A stretch of 64,000 nucleotides of DNA from Pseudorhodoferax soli (GCF_003337555.1 NZ_QPJK01000002.1:434001-498000), one strand, 5' to 3'; numbered from the stretch's first letter, positions 32,272-42,024 are shown. Numbers and translations: made by a program. The notes: a model not told the origin generated them from the sequence alone.

Positions 32272-34386
32272 TCAGCGTCCCGCCATCCGGTCCGCGATCA
32301 TCTTCGGCGTGATGAACACCAGCATCTCCGTCTTGTTGGAGGTGCGCGTGCGGCTCTTGAACAGGTTGCCCGCGATCGGGATGTCGCCCAGCAGCGGCAC
32401 CTTGGTCACGTCATCGTTCTCGGTCAGCTCGAAGATGCCGCCGATCACCACCGTGCCGCCGTTCTCCACCAGCACCTGGGTCTTGATGTGCTTGGTGTTG
32501 ATGGCAAAACCGGCCGAGGTGCTCTGGCCCACGCTGTCCTTGTTCACGTCCAGGTCCAGGATGATGTTGCCCTCGGGCGTGATCTGCGGCGTCACCTCCA
32601 GCTTGAGGTTGGCCTTGCGGAATGCGATCGAGGTCGCGCCGCTCGAGGTGGCGACCTGGTAGGGCAGCTCGGTGCCCTGCTCGATCAAGGCCTTGGTCTG
32701 GTCGGCCGTCACCACGCGCGGGCTGGACACCACCTTGCCCTTGCCGTCGGCCTCCATGGCAGACAGCTCCAGCGACAAGAAGCGGCCGACGCCCTCCTTG
32801 AAGATGGACACCGCAAAGGTCGCTGCGTCCGTCGCACTGCCCTGGGTCGTGGCGGGCAGGTTGACGAAGTTGCTGCTGGTGTTGATCGCGTTGCCGTTGG
32901 CAGCGGCGACGGCATTGCTGTAGCTGGTGCCCGCGACGATCCGGTTGCCGCCGCCCAGGCTGTAGCCGTTGCCGTTGCCGCCACCGAGCCGCACGCCGAT
33001 GGACTTGCCGAAGGTGTCGGACGCTTCGACGATGCGCGCCTCGATCAGCACCTGGCGCACCGCCACGTCGAGCTTCTTGATCAGTTCGTTGACGGCCTCG
33101 AGCCGGCTCGCGACGTCGGTCACGAACAGCTGGTTGGTGCGCGGCTCGGGGATGGCCGTGCCGCGGCTGCTCAGAAAGCGGCTGTTGCCGGAGCTGCCGC
33201 TGCCGCCACCGCCCGCGTTGGTGATCTGCGTGGCGATGTCGGTGGCCCGCGCATAGTTCATCTGGAAGGACTGGGTGCGCAGCGGCTCCAGGTTCTCCAG
33301 CGCCGCGGCGGACTCCAGGTCCTTCTTCTTGCGCGCGTCGATCTCGTCCTTGGGCGCGATCCACAGCACGCTGCCGCTCTTCTCCATGCCCAGGCCCTTG
33401 GCGTCCATGATGATCTGCAGCGCCTGGTCCCAGGGCACGTCCTTGAGCCGCAGCGTCACCGCGCCGGTGACCGAATCGGAGGTCACCACGTTGAAGTTGG
33501 TGAAATCGGCGATCACCTGCAGCAAGGCGCGCACCTCGATGTTCTGGAAGTTCAGCGACAGCTTCTCGCCGCTGAAGCCCGGGCCCTGGCTCAGGCGGTT
33601 CGGGTCGACGCGCTGCGGCCGCACCTCGACCACGAACTGGCCTTCGCTCTGGTAGGCGCTGTGCTCCCAGTTGCCGCGCGGCTCGATGACCATGCGCACC
33701 CGGTCGCCCACCTGGAAGGTGGAAACGGTCTGCACCGGTGTGCCGAAGTCGGCCACGTCCAGCCGGCGCCGCAGTCCTTCGGGCAACGAGGAGTTGAGGA
33801 ACTCCACCACCAGGCTCTGGCCTTGCTGGCGCACGTCCACGCCGACCTGGCTGTTGCCCAGGCCCACGACCACGCGGCCGGTGCTGTCGGTGCCGCGCCG
33901 GAAGTCCAGGTCGCGCAACGCCGCACGGCCCTGTGCCCCGGCATCGGGGAACACCGGGGCCGGGCTGGCCGGCAGTGCCGACGCCACGGGGTCGAGCACG
34001 ATCAGCACCGAGTTGCCCTGCAGCAAGGCCTTGTACGAGGTGGCCTGCTTGAGGTTGAGCACCACACGGGAGCGATCGCCCACGCTGAGCACGCTGGCCG
34101 AGCGCAGGTTGCCCTGGTTGATGTCGATGGGCGTGCGCGGCATCGTGCTTGCCACGCCCGCGAAGTCCAGCGCGATGCGCGCCGGCGACTGGATGGCCAC
34201 GCCGGCCGGCAGGGCTGCCGGGGCTTCGCTGAGGTCGATGCGCACGATCTCCGAGCCGTTCTGCACCGCGCCGCTGACCGACTGGATGGTCGGCACGGCC
34301 CAGGCGCCGCAGCAGGCCAGGGCCAGCCCGAGCGCTGCCATGCCTCGCGCCAGGATGCTGCGGGGACGGTGGTTGTGCTTGTTCAT
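32272..34386 (-). CDS. pilQ: Type IV pilus secretin PilQ
   Basis: 704 residues with a signal peptide (cleaved after about AWA, residue 30). N-terminal AMIN domains (about 35-280) would bind peptidoglycan; then STN/secretin N-domains (LSLNFQNIEVRALLQVIADFTNFN near residue 280) and the C-terminal secretin barrel, ending with VPLLGDIPIAGNLFKSR and FITPKMI. PilQ forms the outer-membrane channel through which the pilus is extruded. Start ATG 34384-34386; the stop of pilP is 4 bases into it. Last pil gene of the cluster. Confidence 0.97.
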   Translation of the reverse strand: MNKHNHRPRSILARGMAALGLALACCGAWAVPTIQSVSGAVQNGSEIVRIDLSEAPAALPAGVAIQSPARIALDFAGVASTMPRTPIDINQGNLRSASVLSVGDRSRVVLNLKQATSYKALLQGNSVLIVLDPVASALPASPAPVFPDAGAQGRAALRDLDFRRGTDSTGRVVVGLGNSQVGVDVRQQGQSLVVEFLNSSLPEGLRRRLDVADFGTPVQTVSTFQVGDRVRMVIEPRGNWEHSAYQSEGQFVVEVRPQRVDPNRLSQGPGFSGEKLSLNFQNIEVRALLQVIADFTNFNVVTSDSVTGAVTLRLKDVPWDQALQIIMDAKGLGMEKSGSVLWIAPKDEIDARKKKDLESAAALENLEPLRTQSFQMNYARATDIATQITNAGGGGSGSSGNSRFLSSRGTAIPEPRTNQLFVTDVASRLEAVNELIKKLDVAVRQVLIEARIVEASDTFGKSIGVRLGGGNGNGYSLGGGNRIVAGTSYSNAVAAANGNAINTSSNFVNLPATTQGSATDAATFAVSIFKEGVGRFLSLELSAMEADGKGKVVSSPRVVTADQTKALIEQGTELPYQVATSSGATSIAFRKANLKLEVTPQITPEGNIILDLDVNKDSVGQSTSAGFAINTKHIKTQVLVENGGTVVIGGIFELTENDDVTKVPLLGDIPIAGNLFKSRTRTSNKTEMLVFITPKMIADRMAGR

Positions 34387-34937
34387 TTGACTTTCTCCTG
34401 CAGCTGCAGACTCGCCGCGCGCTCGATCCACTCGCCGCTGCCGTCCTGCACGATCTCGCGCAGGAGCACCTCCGCTTCGTCGATCTTGGTGACTTTCCCG
34501 TAGTTCTGGCCCAGGTGCTCGCCGACCCGGACCTGGTAGAGCAGGTTGTCCACGCGGACCAGCGCCACCGGCGCGCCGGCGCGGCGCAGGCTGCCGACCA
34601 GGGCCATGGCGTCCAGCGGATAGGCCTCCAGCGGCTCCTTGCGGCGTGCCAGCTCGGGGCCGATCAGGCCACTGTTGCTGGCCGTCGGCGCCGCATCCTG
34701 CCGCAGCACCGAGGCCAGCCGCTGCTGGCTGAACGGGTCGACGGACGCCTCCTGCGTGTAGGCCTGCGGCACGAACTGCTTGGGGGGCGACAGCGGCGTC
34801 ACCTTGGTGCGTACCTGGCTGCGCCGCTCGGCCATCCACTGCTGCAGCTCGTCCTGGTCGTTGCCGGTGCAAGCGCCCAGCAACAGCACAGCGCACACCC
34901 AGGCCCCCAGCCCGGCCCAGCGCAGCAGCCGGCTCAC
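34383..34937 (-). CDS. pilP: Type IV pilus assembly lipoprotein PilP
   Basis: 184 residues with a lipoprotein signal peptide ending LLLGAC (Cys23), a disordered middle that binds PilN/PilO, and a C-terminal beta domain (GVRRAGAPVALVRVDNLLYQVRVGEHLGQNYGKV-like fold) that contacts PilQ. The start is a GTG at 34935-34937 overlapping the pilO stop in a GTGA, giving MSRLLRWAG. No ATG fits the signal peptide. Member of the inner-membrane alignment complex. Confidence 0.93.
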   Translation of the reverse strand: MSRLLRWAGLGAWVCAVLLLGACTGNDQDELQQWMAERRSQVRTKVTPLSPPKQFVPQAYTQEASVDPFSQQRLASVLRQDAAPTASNSGLIGPELARRKEPLEAYPLDAMALVGSLRRAGAPVALVRVDNLLYQVRVGEHLGQNYGKVTKIDEAEVLLREIVQDGSGEWIERAASLQLQEKVK

Positions 34938-35608
34938 TTGCCGCCCCCCTTGGCGGGGATCTTCTGGGCGGCGATCTCGTCGGCGTCCAGGTAGCGGAAG
35001 GTGCGCGCCGTGGCATCCATGGTCAGCGCGCCGTCGCGGGCGGGCACGATGCTGATGTTGTTCAAGGTCACGATGCGCGAGAGGTTGGCCACGTCGGCCG
35101 CGAAGGCGCCGACGTCGTGGAAGCGGCCCGTCACGCGCAAGGCGATCGGCAGTTCGGCGTAGTAGGGGCGCACCACGACCTGGCCCGGACGGAACAGGTC
35201 GAACTGCAGGCTGCGTCCCAGGCCGGCCTGGTTCACGTCGGACAGCAGTGCCGCCATCTCGGCCTTGCTGGGCAGCTGGCGCTCCAGCTGCGTCACGTAC
35301 TGCTGGATCTGCTCGCGCTGCTTCTTGAGGGCGTCCAGGTTCACGGCCTTGACCAGGCGTGTCTCGTACGCCTGGCGCAGTTCCGTTTCCTTGCCCTGCT
35401 CGGCGATCAGGTCGTCTTCGAAGCTGCTGAGGTAAGCGAACCAGGCCACTGCCAGCACGGCGAGCGCCACGAAGGCCAGCAGCAGCGCGCGCGGCAGGGG
35501 CGGCCACTGGGAAGGATCGGACGGATGCAGGTTGCGGAACTGCCCGGCCATCCGAGCCTGCAGCGCAGCGACATCGAGGGAGCGGGCCTTCTTGGATTGG
35601 GTCGCCAT
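34934..35608 (-). CDS. pilO: Type IV pilus inner-membrane component PilO
   Basis: 224 residues: a cytoplasmic N-terminus, one membrane helix (about 40-60), a coiled coil (about 65-110, rich in Lys, Glu, Gln) and a ferredoxin-like periplasmic domain. The Q-F-R-N-L-x-P stretch before the helix and the GRSLQFDLFRPGQ segment are typical. PilO forms a heterodimer with PilN. Start ATG 35606-35608; 13 bases separate it from pilN. Confidence 0.94.
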   Translation of the reverse strand: MATQSKKARSLDVAALQARMAGQFRNLHPSDPSQWPPLPRALLLAFVALAVLAVAWFAYLSSFEDDLIAEQGKETELRQAYETRLVKAVNLDALKKQREQIQQYVTQLERQLPSKAEMAALLSDVNQAGLGRSLQFDLFRPGQVVVRPYYAELPIALRVTGRFHDVGAFAADVANLSRIVTLNNISIVPARDGALTMDATARTFRYLDADEIAAQKIPAKGGGK

Positions 35609-35621
35609 GGCGCTCGCTTCT

Positions 35622-36242
35622 TCAGGGTTTCGCCACGGCCGGCGCCGAAGCCGCCTTGGCGGCCGCCTCGACCTCGCTAGCGCGCACCAGGCGCACACGC
35701 AGGTTGAAATTGGCCACGCGCCGGTTGTCGCGTGGGCTCAGGGCCACGTTGCCCGCGACGATCTCGGCCAGGTCCGGCCTGGACAGCCAGGGCGTGTTCT
35801 CGGCCAGGTTGCGGAGCAGCTCGGAGATGCGCTCGTTCGACTGGGCCACGCCCTGCAGCGTGACGGCCTGGTCGTCCTGCTTGAGGCTGGTGATGTAGAC
35901 CCCGTCGGGCAGCTGCTTGACGAGCTCGTTGAGCAGGTGCACGGGCAGGTTGCGGTCGGCCTGCAGGTCTTCCACCGCCTTCTGGCGTGCCGTCAGCGCC
36001 GCGATCTCCTGCTCGATCGTGGCGATCTCCTTGATCTGCACGTCCAGTGTCCGGATCTGCGCCTGCAGGAACTGGTTGCGCTCCTGCTGGTTCTCGATGC
36101 GCGCCTGGAACCACAGGTAGATGGCGCCAGCCACCGCCAGGCCGACCAGGGCAGAGACGCCCAGCATGACCTGGAAGGCCTCCTTGCGGGCCTTGCGCGC
36201 CGCCTCGCGGTGAGGCAACAGGTTGATGCGCACCGTCGTCAT
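35622..36242 (-). CDS. pilN: Type IV pilus inner-membrane component PilN
   Basis: 206 residues. The cytoplasmic N-terminal INLLPHREAAR (6-16), which docks into the PilM groove, is intact. One membrane helix (about 25-45), a coiled coil and a periplasmic domain follow. A short Ala-rich C-terminal tail is additional. PilN links cytoplasmic PilM to PilO/PilP. The ATG at 36240-36242 is the family-standard start. A 73-base gap separates it from pilM, unusual for this otherwise overlapping operon. Confidence 0.95.
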   Translation of the reverse strand: MTTVRINLLPHREAARKARKEAFQVMLGVSALVGLAVAGAIYLWFQARIENQQERNQFLQAQIRTLDVQIKEIATIEQEIAALTARQKAVEDLQADRNLPVHLLNELVKQLPDGVYITSLKQDDQAVTLQGVAQSNERISELLRNLAENTPWLSRPDLAEIVAGNVALSPRDNRRVANFNLRVRLVRASEVEAAAKAASAPAVAKP

Positions 36243-36268
36243 GACTGCACCCTTCGGCCTGCGGCCTG

Positions 36269-36283
36269 TCCCGCCAGGCGGGA
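36269..36283. repeat. Inverted repeat in the pilM-pilN gap
   Basis: tcccgcc / ggcggga with one base between, set in the GC-rich 73-base spacer between pilM stop and pilN start. It could slow or attenuate transcription but lacks a T-run. No gene is visible in the spacer. Confidence 0.35.
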
Positions 36284-36315
36284 GCGAGCTTGCTTGGGGC
36301 GGCCCGGCGCGGCGC

Positions 36316-37392
36316 TCATGGGAACCTGCGCAGCGCCAGGCCGCAGGAGGTCAGGTAGGCGGGCGCCTCGCGGCCCATGCGCGCTGTGCGCACGTCCTTG
36401 CCCATCTCCATGCCGTCGAAGGGATTGGCGAGGTGGCACGGAAACGAGGAGTGCAGCGTGACGGCTTCCGTCAGCCCCGCCAGCGGCGCGGAGCCGCCGG
36501 CCAGCATCACGTGGTCCACCTTGTTGTGCGGAGTGCTCGTGAAGAAGAACTGCAGCGCTCGGCCGATTTCCTGGGAGAGCCCCTCGACGAACGGCGCCAG
36601 CACGCTGCTGGAATAGTCCGGCGGCAGCTCGCCGCTGCGCTTCTTCTGTTCGGCCTCCTCGGCCGAGAAGCCGTACTGGCGCACGATCATCTGGGTGAGC
36701 TGCGCGCCGCCGAAGGCCTGGTCGCGGTCGTACAGCACCTCGCCATCGCGCAGCACCTGCATGCTGGTGGTCATGGCGCCGATTTCGAACAGGGCCACGA
36801 TCTGGCCAGCGCCTTCGTTCGGCAATTGCGCGACCAGCCGGCCGACGGCCAGCCGCGAAGCAAAGGACTCGATGTCCAGCACCACCGGGGTCAGGCCCGC
36901 CGCCTCGGCCAGGCCCTGGCGGTCCTGCACCTTCTCCTTGCGCGAGGCGGCGATCAGCACCTCCACGTCGCCGGAGCCACCGGCGCTCGGCCCGACCACG
37001 CAGAAATCCAGGCTCACTTCGTCGAGCGAGAACGGGATGTACTGGTTGGCCTCGGACTCGACCTGGAACTCCATCTCCTGCTCGGTCAAGCCGCCGGGCA
37101 GTGCGATCTTCTTGGTGATGACGGCCGAGGGCGGCAACGCCATGGCCACGTTCCTGGTGCGCGTGCCACTGCGCTTGACGAGACGGCGCAGGGCCTGCGC
37201 CACTTCGTCGAACTTCTCGATGTTGCCGTCGGTGATCCAGCCGCTCTCCAGCGGCTCGATGGCGCAGCGGGTCAGCAGCAGGCGCCCAGCGGGATCATGG
37301 TCCAGTTCCACCAGCTTGATGCTGGACGAACTGATGTCGATCCCCAGCAACGGGGCCGGTCTACGGCTGAACATCGTCCCCAAAGAGATCAA
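36316..37392 (-). CDS. pilM: Type IV pilus actin-like ATPase PilM
   Basis: 358 residues with the FtsA/actin-like fold: ATP-binding GIDISSSSIKLVEL (about 17-30), later LFEIGAMTTSMQV and LAGGSAPLAGLTEAV. PilM binds the N-terminus of PilN on the cytoplasmic face and is needed for pilus assembly. The start is uncertain: a TTG at 37390-37392 gives MISLGTMFS and has AGGGG about 7-8 bases upstream; an ATG 18 bases downstream is the alternative. First gene of pilMNOPQ, divergent from the PBP1A gene. Confidence 0.93.
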   Translation of the reverse strand: MISLGTMFSRRPAPLLGIDISSSSIKLVELDHDPAGRLLLTRCAIEPLESGWITDGNIEKFDEVAQALRRLVKRSGTRTRNVAMALPPSAVITKKIALPGGLTEQEMEFQVESEANQYIPFSLDEVSLDFCVVGPSAGGSGDVEVLIAASRKEKVQDRQGLAEAAGLTPVVLDIESFASRLAVGRLVAQLPNEGAGQIVALFEIGAMTTSMQVLRDGEVLYDRDQAFGGAQLTQMIVRQYGFSAEEAEQKKRSGELPPDYSSSVLAPFVEGLSQEIGRALQFFFTSTPHNKVDHVMLAGGSAPLAGLTEAVTLHSSFPCHLANPFDGMEMGKDVRTARMGREAPAYLTSCGLALRRFP

Positions 37393-37656
37393 TCAAGGCC
37401 CCTGAATTGCTCAGAAATCGCTACAAATGCTGACAAGCTTTATGGATGCTATCAGCAACAGTTTGGTGCGTGACCGCTTTGTGTACGCCGTTGCACATGC
37501 GACGTTGCCAAAAGCCGACGCCCGCGGACCGCAAGGTGCGCCGATTTGTAACAACCGCAGGGCGCGGGCCGTGGGCATGCATGCCGCAGCCCGCGGGCCG
37601 CAGGGCAAAATGACGGCCCGCGTCCGGCCCCGGCCGGCGCCATCCCGCGAGTCTCT
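37393..37656. other. Divergent region between pilM and mrcA with short repeats
   Basis: 264 bases without a gene. The pilM-proximal 90 bases are AT-rich, as expected for promoters. The mrcA-proximal part holds two near-identical copies of gcccgcgg.ccgca.gg (37520-37536 and 37589-37605) and a perfect 12-base palindrome ggcatgcatgcc (37574-37585). I could not fix a convincing -35/-10 pair for either gene. Confidence 0.5.
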
Positions 37657-40053
37657 ATGCCTTCAAAGTCTTCCCCCGGCGACGCTCCCAAGGCCGCCCC
37701 CTCCACCCCGCGCGGCCCGTGGGCATGGGTCGGCCGCGTGCTGGTCTGGCTCGTGGGCATCGCTGCGGCGGGCGTCGCGGCCGTGGGCCTGATGGTGGCG
37801 ATCGCCCTGGCAGTGGCCTACCCGAACCTGCCCGACATCTCCGACCTGGCCGACTACCGGCCCAAGCTGCCGTTGCGTGTGTACTCGGCCGACAACCTGC
37901 TCCTGGGCGAGTTCGGCGAAGAACGCCGCAACCTCATGCCGATCGCCGAGATCCCGAAGGTCATGAAAGACGCGGTGCTGGCCATCGAGGACGCCCGCTT
38001 CTACGAACACGGCGGCGTGGACTACAAGGGCGTGGCCCGTGCGGCGCTGGCCAACCTGGGCAGCTTCAAGAGCCAGGGCGCCTCCACCATCACCATGCAG
38101 GTGGCGCGCAACGTCTACCTCTCCTCCGAGAAGACCTACACGCGCAAGATCTACGAGATTTTGCTGACCTTCAAGCTGGAGCACCTGCTCTCCAAGGACA
38201 AGATCCTGGAGATCTACATGAACCAGATCTTCCTGGGCAACCGGGCCTATGGCTTCGCTGCGGCCTCGGAAACCTACTTCGGCCGCCCGCTCAAGGACAT
38301 CACGGTCGCCCAGGCCGCCATGCTGGCCGGCCTGCCCAAGGCGCCTTCGGCCTACAACCCCATCAGCAACCCGAACCGCGCCCGTGTGCGCCAGCTCTAC
38401 ATCATCGACCGCATGCTGGAGAACGGCTTCATCACGGCCGCCCAGGCCCAGCAGGCCAAGACCGAGGAGCTGCGCATCCGCCCAGGCAACGAGGGCACGC
38501 GCGTGCACGGCGAGTTCGTCGCCGAGACGGTGCGCCAGCTGATGTACGCGCAATACGGCGACGCCACCTACACGCGCGGCCTGAACGTCTACACCACCCT
38601 CAGTTCCAGCGACCAGGTCGCCGCCTACAACGCACTGCGCCGCGGCATCATGGATTTCGAGCGCCGGCAGATCTACCGCGGCCCGGAGAAGTTCGTCACG
38701 CTGCCCGCTGGCGGCGCGGAACTGGAAGACGCCATCGACGACGTGCTGCTGGGCCATCCCGACAACGGCGACGTGCTGTCCGCCGTGGTGCTGGAGGCCA
38801 CGCCCAAGCGCATCCTCGCGGTGCGCGGCAATGGCGACGAGGTCGAAATCACGGGCGACGGCCTGAAGCCCGCGCAGTCGGGCCTGGCCGCTGCGGCCCC
38901 GCCCAACATCAAGATCCGCCGCGGCGCCGTGATCCGTGCGGTCAAGACGCCCAAGAACACCTGGGAGATCACCCAGCTGCCCGAGGTCGAAGGCGCCTTC
39001 GTGGCCATGGACCCGCGCACTGGCGCCGTGCGCGCGCTGGTGGGCGGTTTCGATTTTCAGAAGAACAAGTTCAACCACGCCACCCAGGCCTGGCGCCAGC
39101 CGGGCTCCAGCTTCAAGCCCTTCATCTACTCGGCCGCGCTGGAGAAAGGCTTCACGCCGGCCACCGTGGTCAACGACGCGCCGCTGTTCTTCGATGCAGG
39201 CTTCACCGGCGGCCAGCCCTGGGAGCCCAAGAACTACGACGGCAAGTTTGACGGCCCGATGACCCTGCGCACGGGCCTCGCAAAGTCCAAGAACATGATC
39301 TCCATCCGCGTGCTGCAGGCCGTGGGCGCCAAGAACGCGCAGGACTGGATCACGCACTTCGGCTTCGAGGCCGAGCGCCACCCGGCCTACCTGACCATGG
39401 CGCTGGGTGCGGGCTCGGTCACCCCCATGCAGATGGTGGCGGCCTATTCGGTGTTCGCCAACGGCGGCTACCGCGTCAACCCCTGGCTGATCGCCAAGGT
39501 GACCGACCACAAGGGCCGCGCGCTGGTGGAGACCCAGGCGCCGGTGCTGGACGAGTCCATGCGCACCATCCCGGCGCGCAACGCCTTCCTGATGAACAGC
39601 CTGTTGAACGAGGTCACGCTGCGCGGCACGGCCGCGCGCGCGCAGGCCACGCTCAAGCGCCCGGACGTCTACGGCAAGACCGGCACCACCAACGATGCCA
39701 TCGACGCCTGGTTCGCCGGCTACCAGCCCACGCTGGCGGCCGTCACCTGGATCGGCTACGACCAGCCGCGCAACCTGGGCTCACGCGAGACCGGCGGCGG
39801 CCTCTCTCTGCCGGTGTGGATCAATTTCATGGAGACGGCGCTCAAGGGCGTGCCGGTGGTTGCGCTGACCCCGCCGCCTGGCGTGGTGAACAGCGGTGGC
39901 GAGTGGTTCTACGAGGAATATGCCCACAACGCCGGCGTCAACAGCCTGGGCCTGGACGCGCCGCTGCCCAACAGCAACGGCAACGGCGGCACGGTGGCAG
40001 CGCCGCCGCCGGCCGAGGAACGCAACCGCATCCTCGACCTGTTCAGAAACTAG
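37657..40053 (+). CDS. mrcA: Class A penicillin-binding protein 1A
   Basis: 798 residues. N-terminal cytoplasmic tail, a membrane anchor (about 25-53), a GT51 glycosyltransferase with catalytic Glu111 ([11 protein letters not shown]), a linker with an OB-like insertion, and a transpeptidase with Ser484 in GSSFKPF, the SKN triad after AKSKNM, and Lys674 in YGKTGTT. It polymerises and crosslinks peptidoglycan in the periplasm. The gene diverges from pilM, the arrangement in many proteobacteria. Its stop TAG (40051-40053) lies in a CTAG shared with the convergent cyaY stop. A second PBP1A of nearly equal length is encoded at 58435-60828. Confidence 0.97.
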   Translation: MPSKSSPGDAPKAAPSTPRGPWAWVGRVLVWLVGIAAAGVAAVGLMVAIALAVAYPNLPDISDLADYRPKLPLRVYSADNLLLGEFGEERRNLMPIAEIPKVMKDAVLAIEDARFYEHGGVDYKGVARAALANLGSFKSQGASTITMQVARNVYLSSEKTYTRKIYEILLTFKLEHLLSKDKILEIYMNQIFLGNRAYGFAAASETYFGRPLKDITVAQAAMLAGLPKAPSAYNPISNPNRARVRQLYIIDRMLENGFITAAQAQQAKTEELRIRPGNEGTRVHGEFVAETVRQLMYAQYGDATYTRGLNVYTTLSSSDQVAAYNALRRGIMDFERRQIYRGPEKFVTLPAGGAELEDAIDDVLLGHPDNGDVLSAVVLEATPKRILAVRGNGDEVEITGDGLKPAQSGLAAAAPPNIKIRRGAVIRAVKTPKNTWEITQLPEVEGAFVAMDPRTGAVRALVGGFDFQKNKFNHATQAWRQPGSSFKPFIYSAALEKGFTPATVVNDAPLFFDAGFTGGQPWEPKNYDGKFDGPMTLRTGLAKSKNMISIRVLQAVGAKNAQDWITHFGFEAERHPAYLTMALGAGSVTPMQMVAAYSVFANGGYRVNPWLIAKVTDHKGRALVETQAPVLDESMRTIPARNAFLMNSLLNEVTLRGTAARAQATLKRPDVYGKTGTTNDAIDAWFAGYQPTLAAVTWIGYDQPRNLGSRETGGGLSLPVWINFMETALKGVPVVALTPPPGVVNSGGEWFYEEYAHNAGVNSLGLDAPLPNSNGNGGTVAAPPPAEERNRILDLFRN

Positions 40054-40376
40054 GAGAAGACGAGCGCCTGGCCCGCCTGGGCGCTCGCGTCGCGCGAGAG
40101 CTGGGCGAAGAACTCGGCGCCGCCCTTGGTGTCGCGCCACTGGCCATCGGCGAAGCGGTAGTGGTAGCCGCCGGATTGGGCGGCCAGCCAGACTTCGTGC
40201 AGCGGCTTTTGCAGGTTGACGACGATCTGGCTGCCATTGGGGAAGGCCAGCGTGACCATGCCGCCCACGCGCTGGTTGTCCAGGTCGGCATCGCTCTCGT
40301 CGTTGATGCGGTCGCAACTGGCTTCCACGGCCGCCAGGAGTTGCTCGGCAAGGTCCATGAATTCGGGGTCGGTCAT
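40050..40376 (-). CDS. cyaY: Iron-binding frataxin homologue CyaY
   Basis: 108 residues, standard size. The acidic first helix ([22 protein letters not shown]) and the acidic ridge DESDADLD bind iron. The strand motifs [18 protein letters not shown] and GGYHYRF are characteristic. CyaY modulates IscS during iron-sulfur cluster assembly in the cytoplasm. Its ATG lies only 10 bases from the divergent lptM start, and its stop shares CTAG with mrcA. Confidence 0.95.
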   Translation of the reverse strand: MTDPEFMDLAEQLLAAVEASCDRINDESDADLDNQRVGGMVTLAFPNGSQIVVNLQKPLHEVWLAAQSGGYHYRFADGQWRDTKGGAEFFAQLSRDASAQAGQALVFS

Positions 40377-40410
40377 AATTTTGCGGATGTCTTCTATGCC
40401 AAAGATTCTA
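40374..40410. promoter_or_regulatory. Overlapping -10 candidates for the divergent lptM and cyaY genes
   Basis: Plus strand CATAAT (40374-40379) is a -10 candidate for lptM; transcription would begin at about 40386-40387, on the lptM ATG, implying a leaderless mRNA. Minus strand TAGAAT (40405-40410), inside lptM, is a -10 candidate for cyaY. No clear -35 for either. Confidence 0.3.
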
Positions 40411-40617
40411 GGTGCGGCCTTGCTGGCGCTGCTGGCTGCAGCATGCGGCCAGAAGGGCGATCTGTACTACGCCAAGGACCCTGCTGCGCGCAACCGGGCC
40501 TCGCTCGGTCAGGCCCTGCGCCCCTCGATGCCGGCTTCGGCCACCCCGGCGCCCGAAGCCCAGGAACTGCCTTCGCTGACGCCCGCGACCCAGCCCCTGC
40601 CGCTGCCCCGCAACTGA
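40387..40617 (+). CDS. lptM: LPS-assembly-associated lipoprotein LptM (YifL family)
   Basis: 76 residues. A lipoprotein signal peptide ends LLAAAC (Cys20), followed by GQKGDLYY, the family motif CGxKGxLY, and a Pro/Ala-rich disordered tail. LptM assists maturation of the LptD-LptE complex in the outer membrane. The order cyaY / lptM - lysA is common in proteobacteria and supports the call. Two in-frame ATGs (40387, 40396) are possible starts. Confidence 0.88.
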   Translation: MSSMPKILGAALLALLAAACGQKGDLYYAKDPAARNRASLGQALRPSMPASATPAPEAQELPSLTPATQPLPLPRN

Positions 40618-40734
40618 AGGCCGGTCGGCGCCAGCGCCGTTGAATTCCAGGCCTTGGCAGGCGCAGGCCTTGCTTTGCACATGGCTTGCCTGGCCGGGCC
40701 TGCATAACATCTTCCTCTTTTCGCTGCCCGCACC

Positions 40735-42024
40735 ATGACCAACACGCCCCTGCCCGGCCATCCCCATGTCCACCAGCGCGACGGCGCGCTGCACACCGAA
40801 GGCGTGCGCCTGGCCGACCTGGCGGCCACGCACGGCACACCGCTCTTCGTCTACTCCAAGGCCGCGATGCTGGACGCGCTCGCGGCGTACCAGCGCGGCT
40901 TCGCCGGCCGGCGGGCGCAGATCTGCTATGCGATGAAGGCCAACTCCACGCTGGCCGTGCTGCAGCTGTTCGCGCGTGCGGGATGCGGCTTCGACATCGT
41001 CTCGGGCGGCGAACTGCAGCGCGTGCTGGCCGCCGGTGGCGACCCGGCCAAGGTGATCTTCTCGGGCGTGGGCAAGACCCGCGCCGAGATGCGCCAGGCG
41101 CTGGACCATGGCATTGCCTGCTTCAACGTGGAGAGTGCGGCCGAACTCGACGTGCTCGACGAGGTGGCACGTGCGCACGGCAGCCGCGCCCGCGTGAGCA
41201 TCCGCGTGAACCCCGACGTGGACGCCAAGACCCACCCCTACATCTCCACCGGCCTGAAGGGCAACAAGTTCGGCGTGGCGCACGACGAGGCGTTGGCGCT
41301 GTACCGCCATGCAGCCCGCCTGGCAGGCCTGCAGGTGGTCGGCATCGATTGCCACATCGGATCGCAGATCACCGATGCCTCGCCCTACCTGGACGCGATG
41401 GACCGCGTGCTCGATCTGGTGGACGCGGTCGAGGCGGCTGGCATCCCCATCGCGCACATCGACTTCGGCGGCGGCCTGGGCATCGTCTACGGCGCACCTG
41501 GCGACGACGCGCCACCGGCGGCCGACGGCCTGTGGCAGCAGCTGCTGGCCAAGCTGGATGCACGCGGCTACGGCGACCGCCTGCTCATGATCGAGCCCGG
41601 CCGCTCGCTCGTCGGCAACGCCGGGTTGTGCCTGACGGAGGTGCTCTACCTCAAGCCCGGCACGCAGAAGAACTTCTGCATCGTCGACGCGGCCATGAAC
41701 GACCTGCCGCGCCCGGCCATGTACCAGGCCTTCCACCAGATCGTGCCGCTGGCGCCGCGCGCCGATGCACCGGCCGTCTACGACGTGGTCGGCCCGGTCT
41801 GCGAGAGCGGCGACTGGCTGGGCCGCGACCGCAAGCTGGCGGTGCAGCCTGGCGACCACCTGGCCGTGCTCTCGGCCGGCGCCTACTGCATGAGCATGTC
41901 CAGCAACTACAACACGCGCGGCCGGGCGGCGGAGGTGCTGGTCGACGGCCAGGCCGCCCACCTCATCCGCGCGCGCGAGGACGCGCAGGCGCAGATGCGC
42001 GGCGAGTCGCTGCTGCCGGGCTGA
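40735..42024 (+). CDS. lysA: Diaminopimelate decarboxylase LysA
   Basis: 429 residues, a fold-type III PLP decarboxylase that converts meso-diaminopimelate to lysine. PLP Lys68 (CYAMKANS), HIGSQI, the glycine loop FGGGLGI, EPGRSLV and the active-site Cys in GPVCESGDWLG are present. The last 62 bases overlap, on the opposite strand, the C-terminal codons of msrQ. Start ATG 40735 with a 117-base gap after lptM. Confidence 0.97.
   Translation: MTNTPLPGHPHVHQRDGALHTEGVRLADLAATHGTPLFVYSKAAMLDALAAYQRGFAGRRAQICYAMKANSTLAVLQLFARAGCGFDIVSGGELQRVLAAGGDPAKVIFSGVGKTRAEMRQALDHGIACFNVESAAELDVLDEVARAHGSRARVSIRVNPDVDAKTHPYISTGLKGNKFGVAHDEALALYRHAARLAGLQVVGIDCHIGSQITDASPYLDAMDRVLDLVDAVEAAGIPIAHIDFGGGLGIVYGAPGDDAPPAADGLWQQLLAKLDARGYGDRLLMIEPGRSLVGNAGLCLTEVLYLKPGTQKNFCIVDAAMNDLPRPAMYQAFHQIVPLAPRADAPAVYDVVGPVCESGDWLGRDRKLAVQPGDHLAVLSAGAYCMSMSSNYNTRGRAAEVLVDGQAAHLIRAREDAQAQMRGESLLPG

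Noticed and set aside
31636-34503. Long open frame antisense to the Ig-repeat gene and pilQ
   Set aside because: Same GC-skew shadow; composition is His/Gly/Ala-rich and it crosses two real genes.
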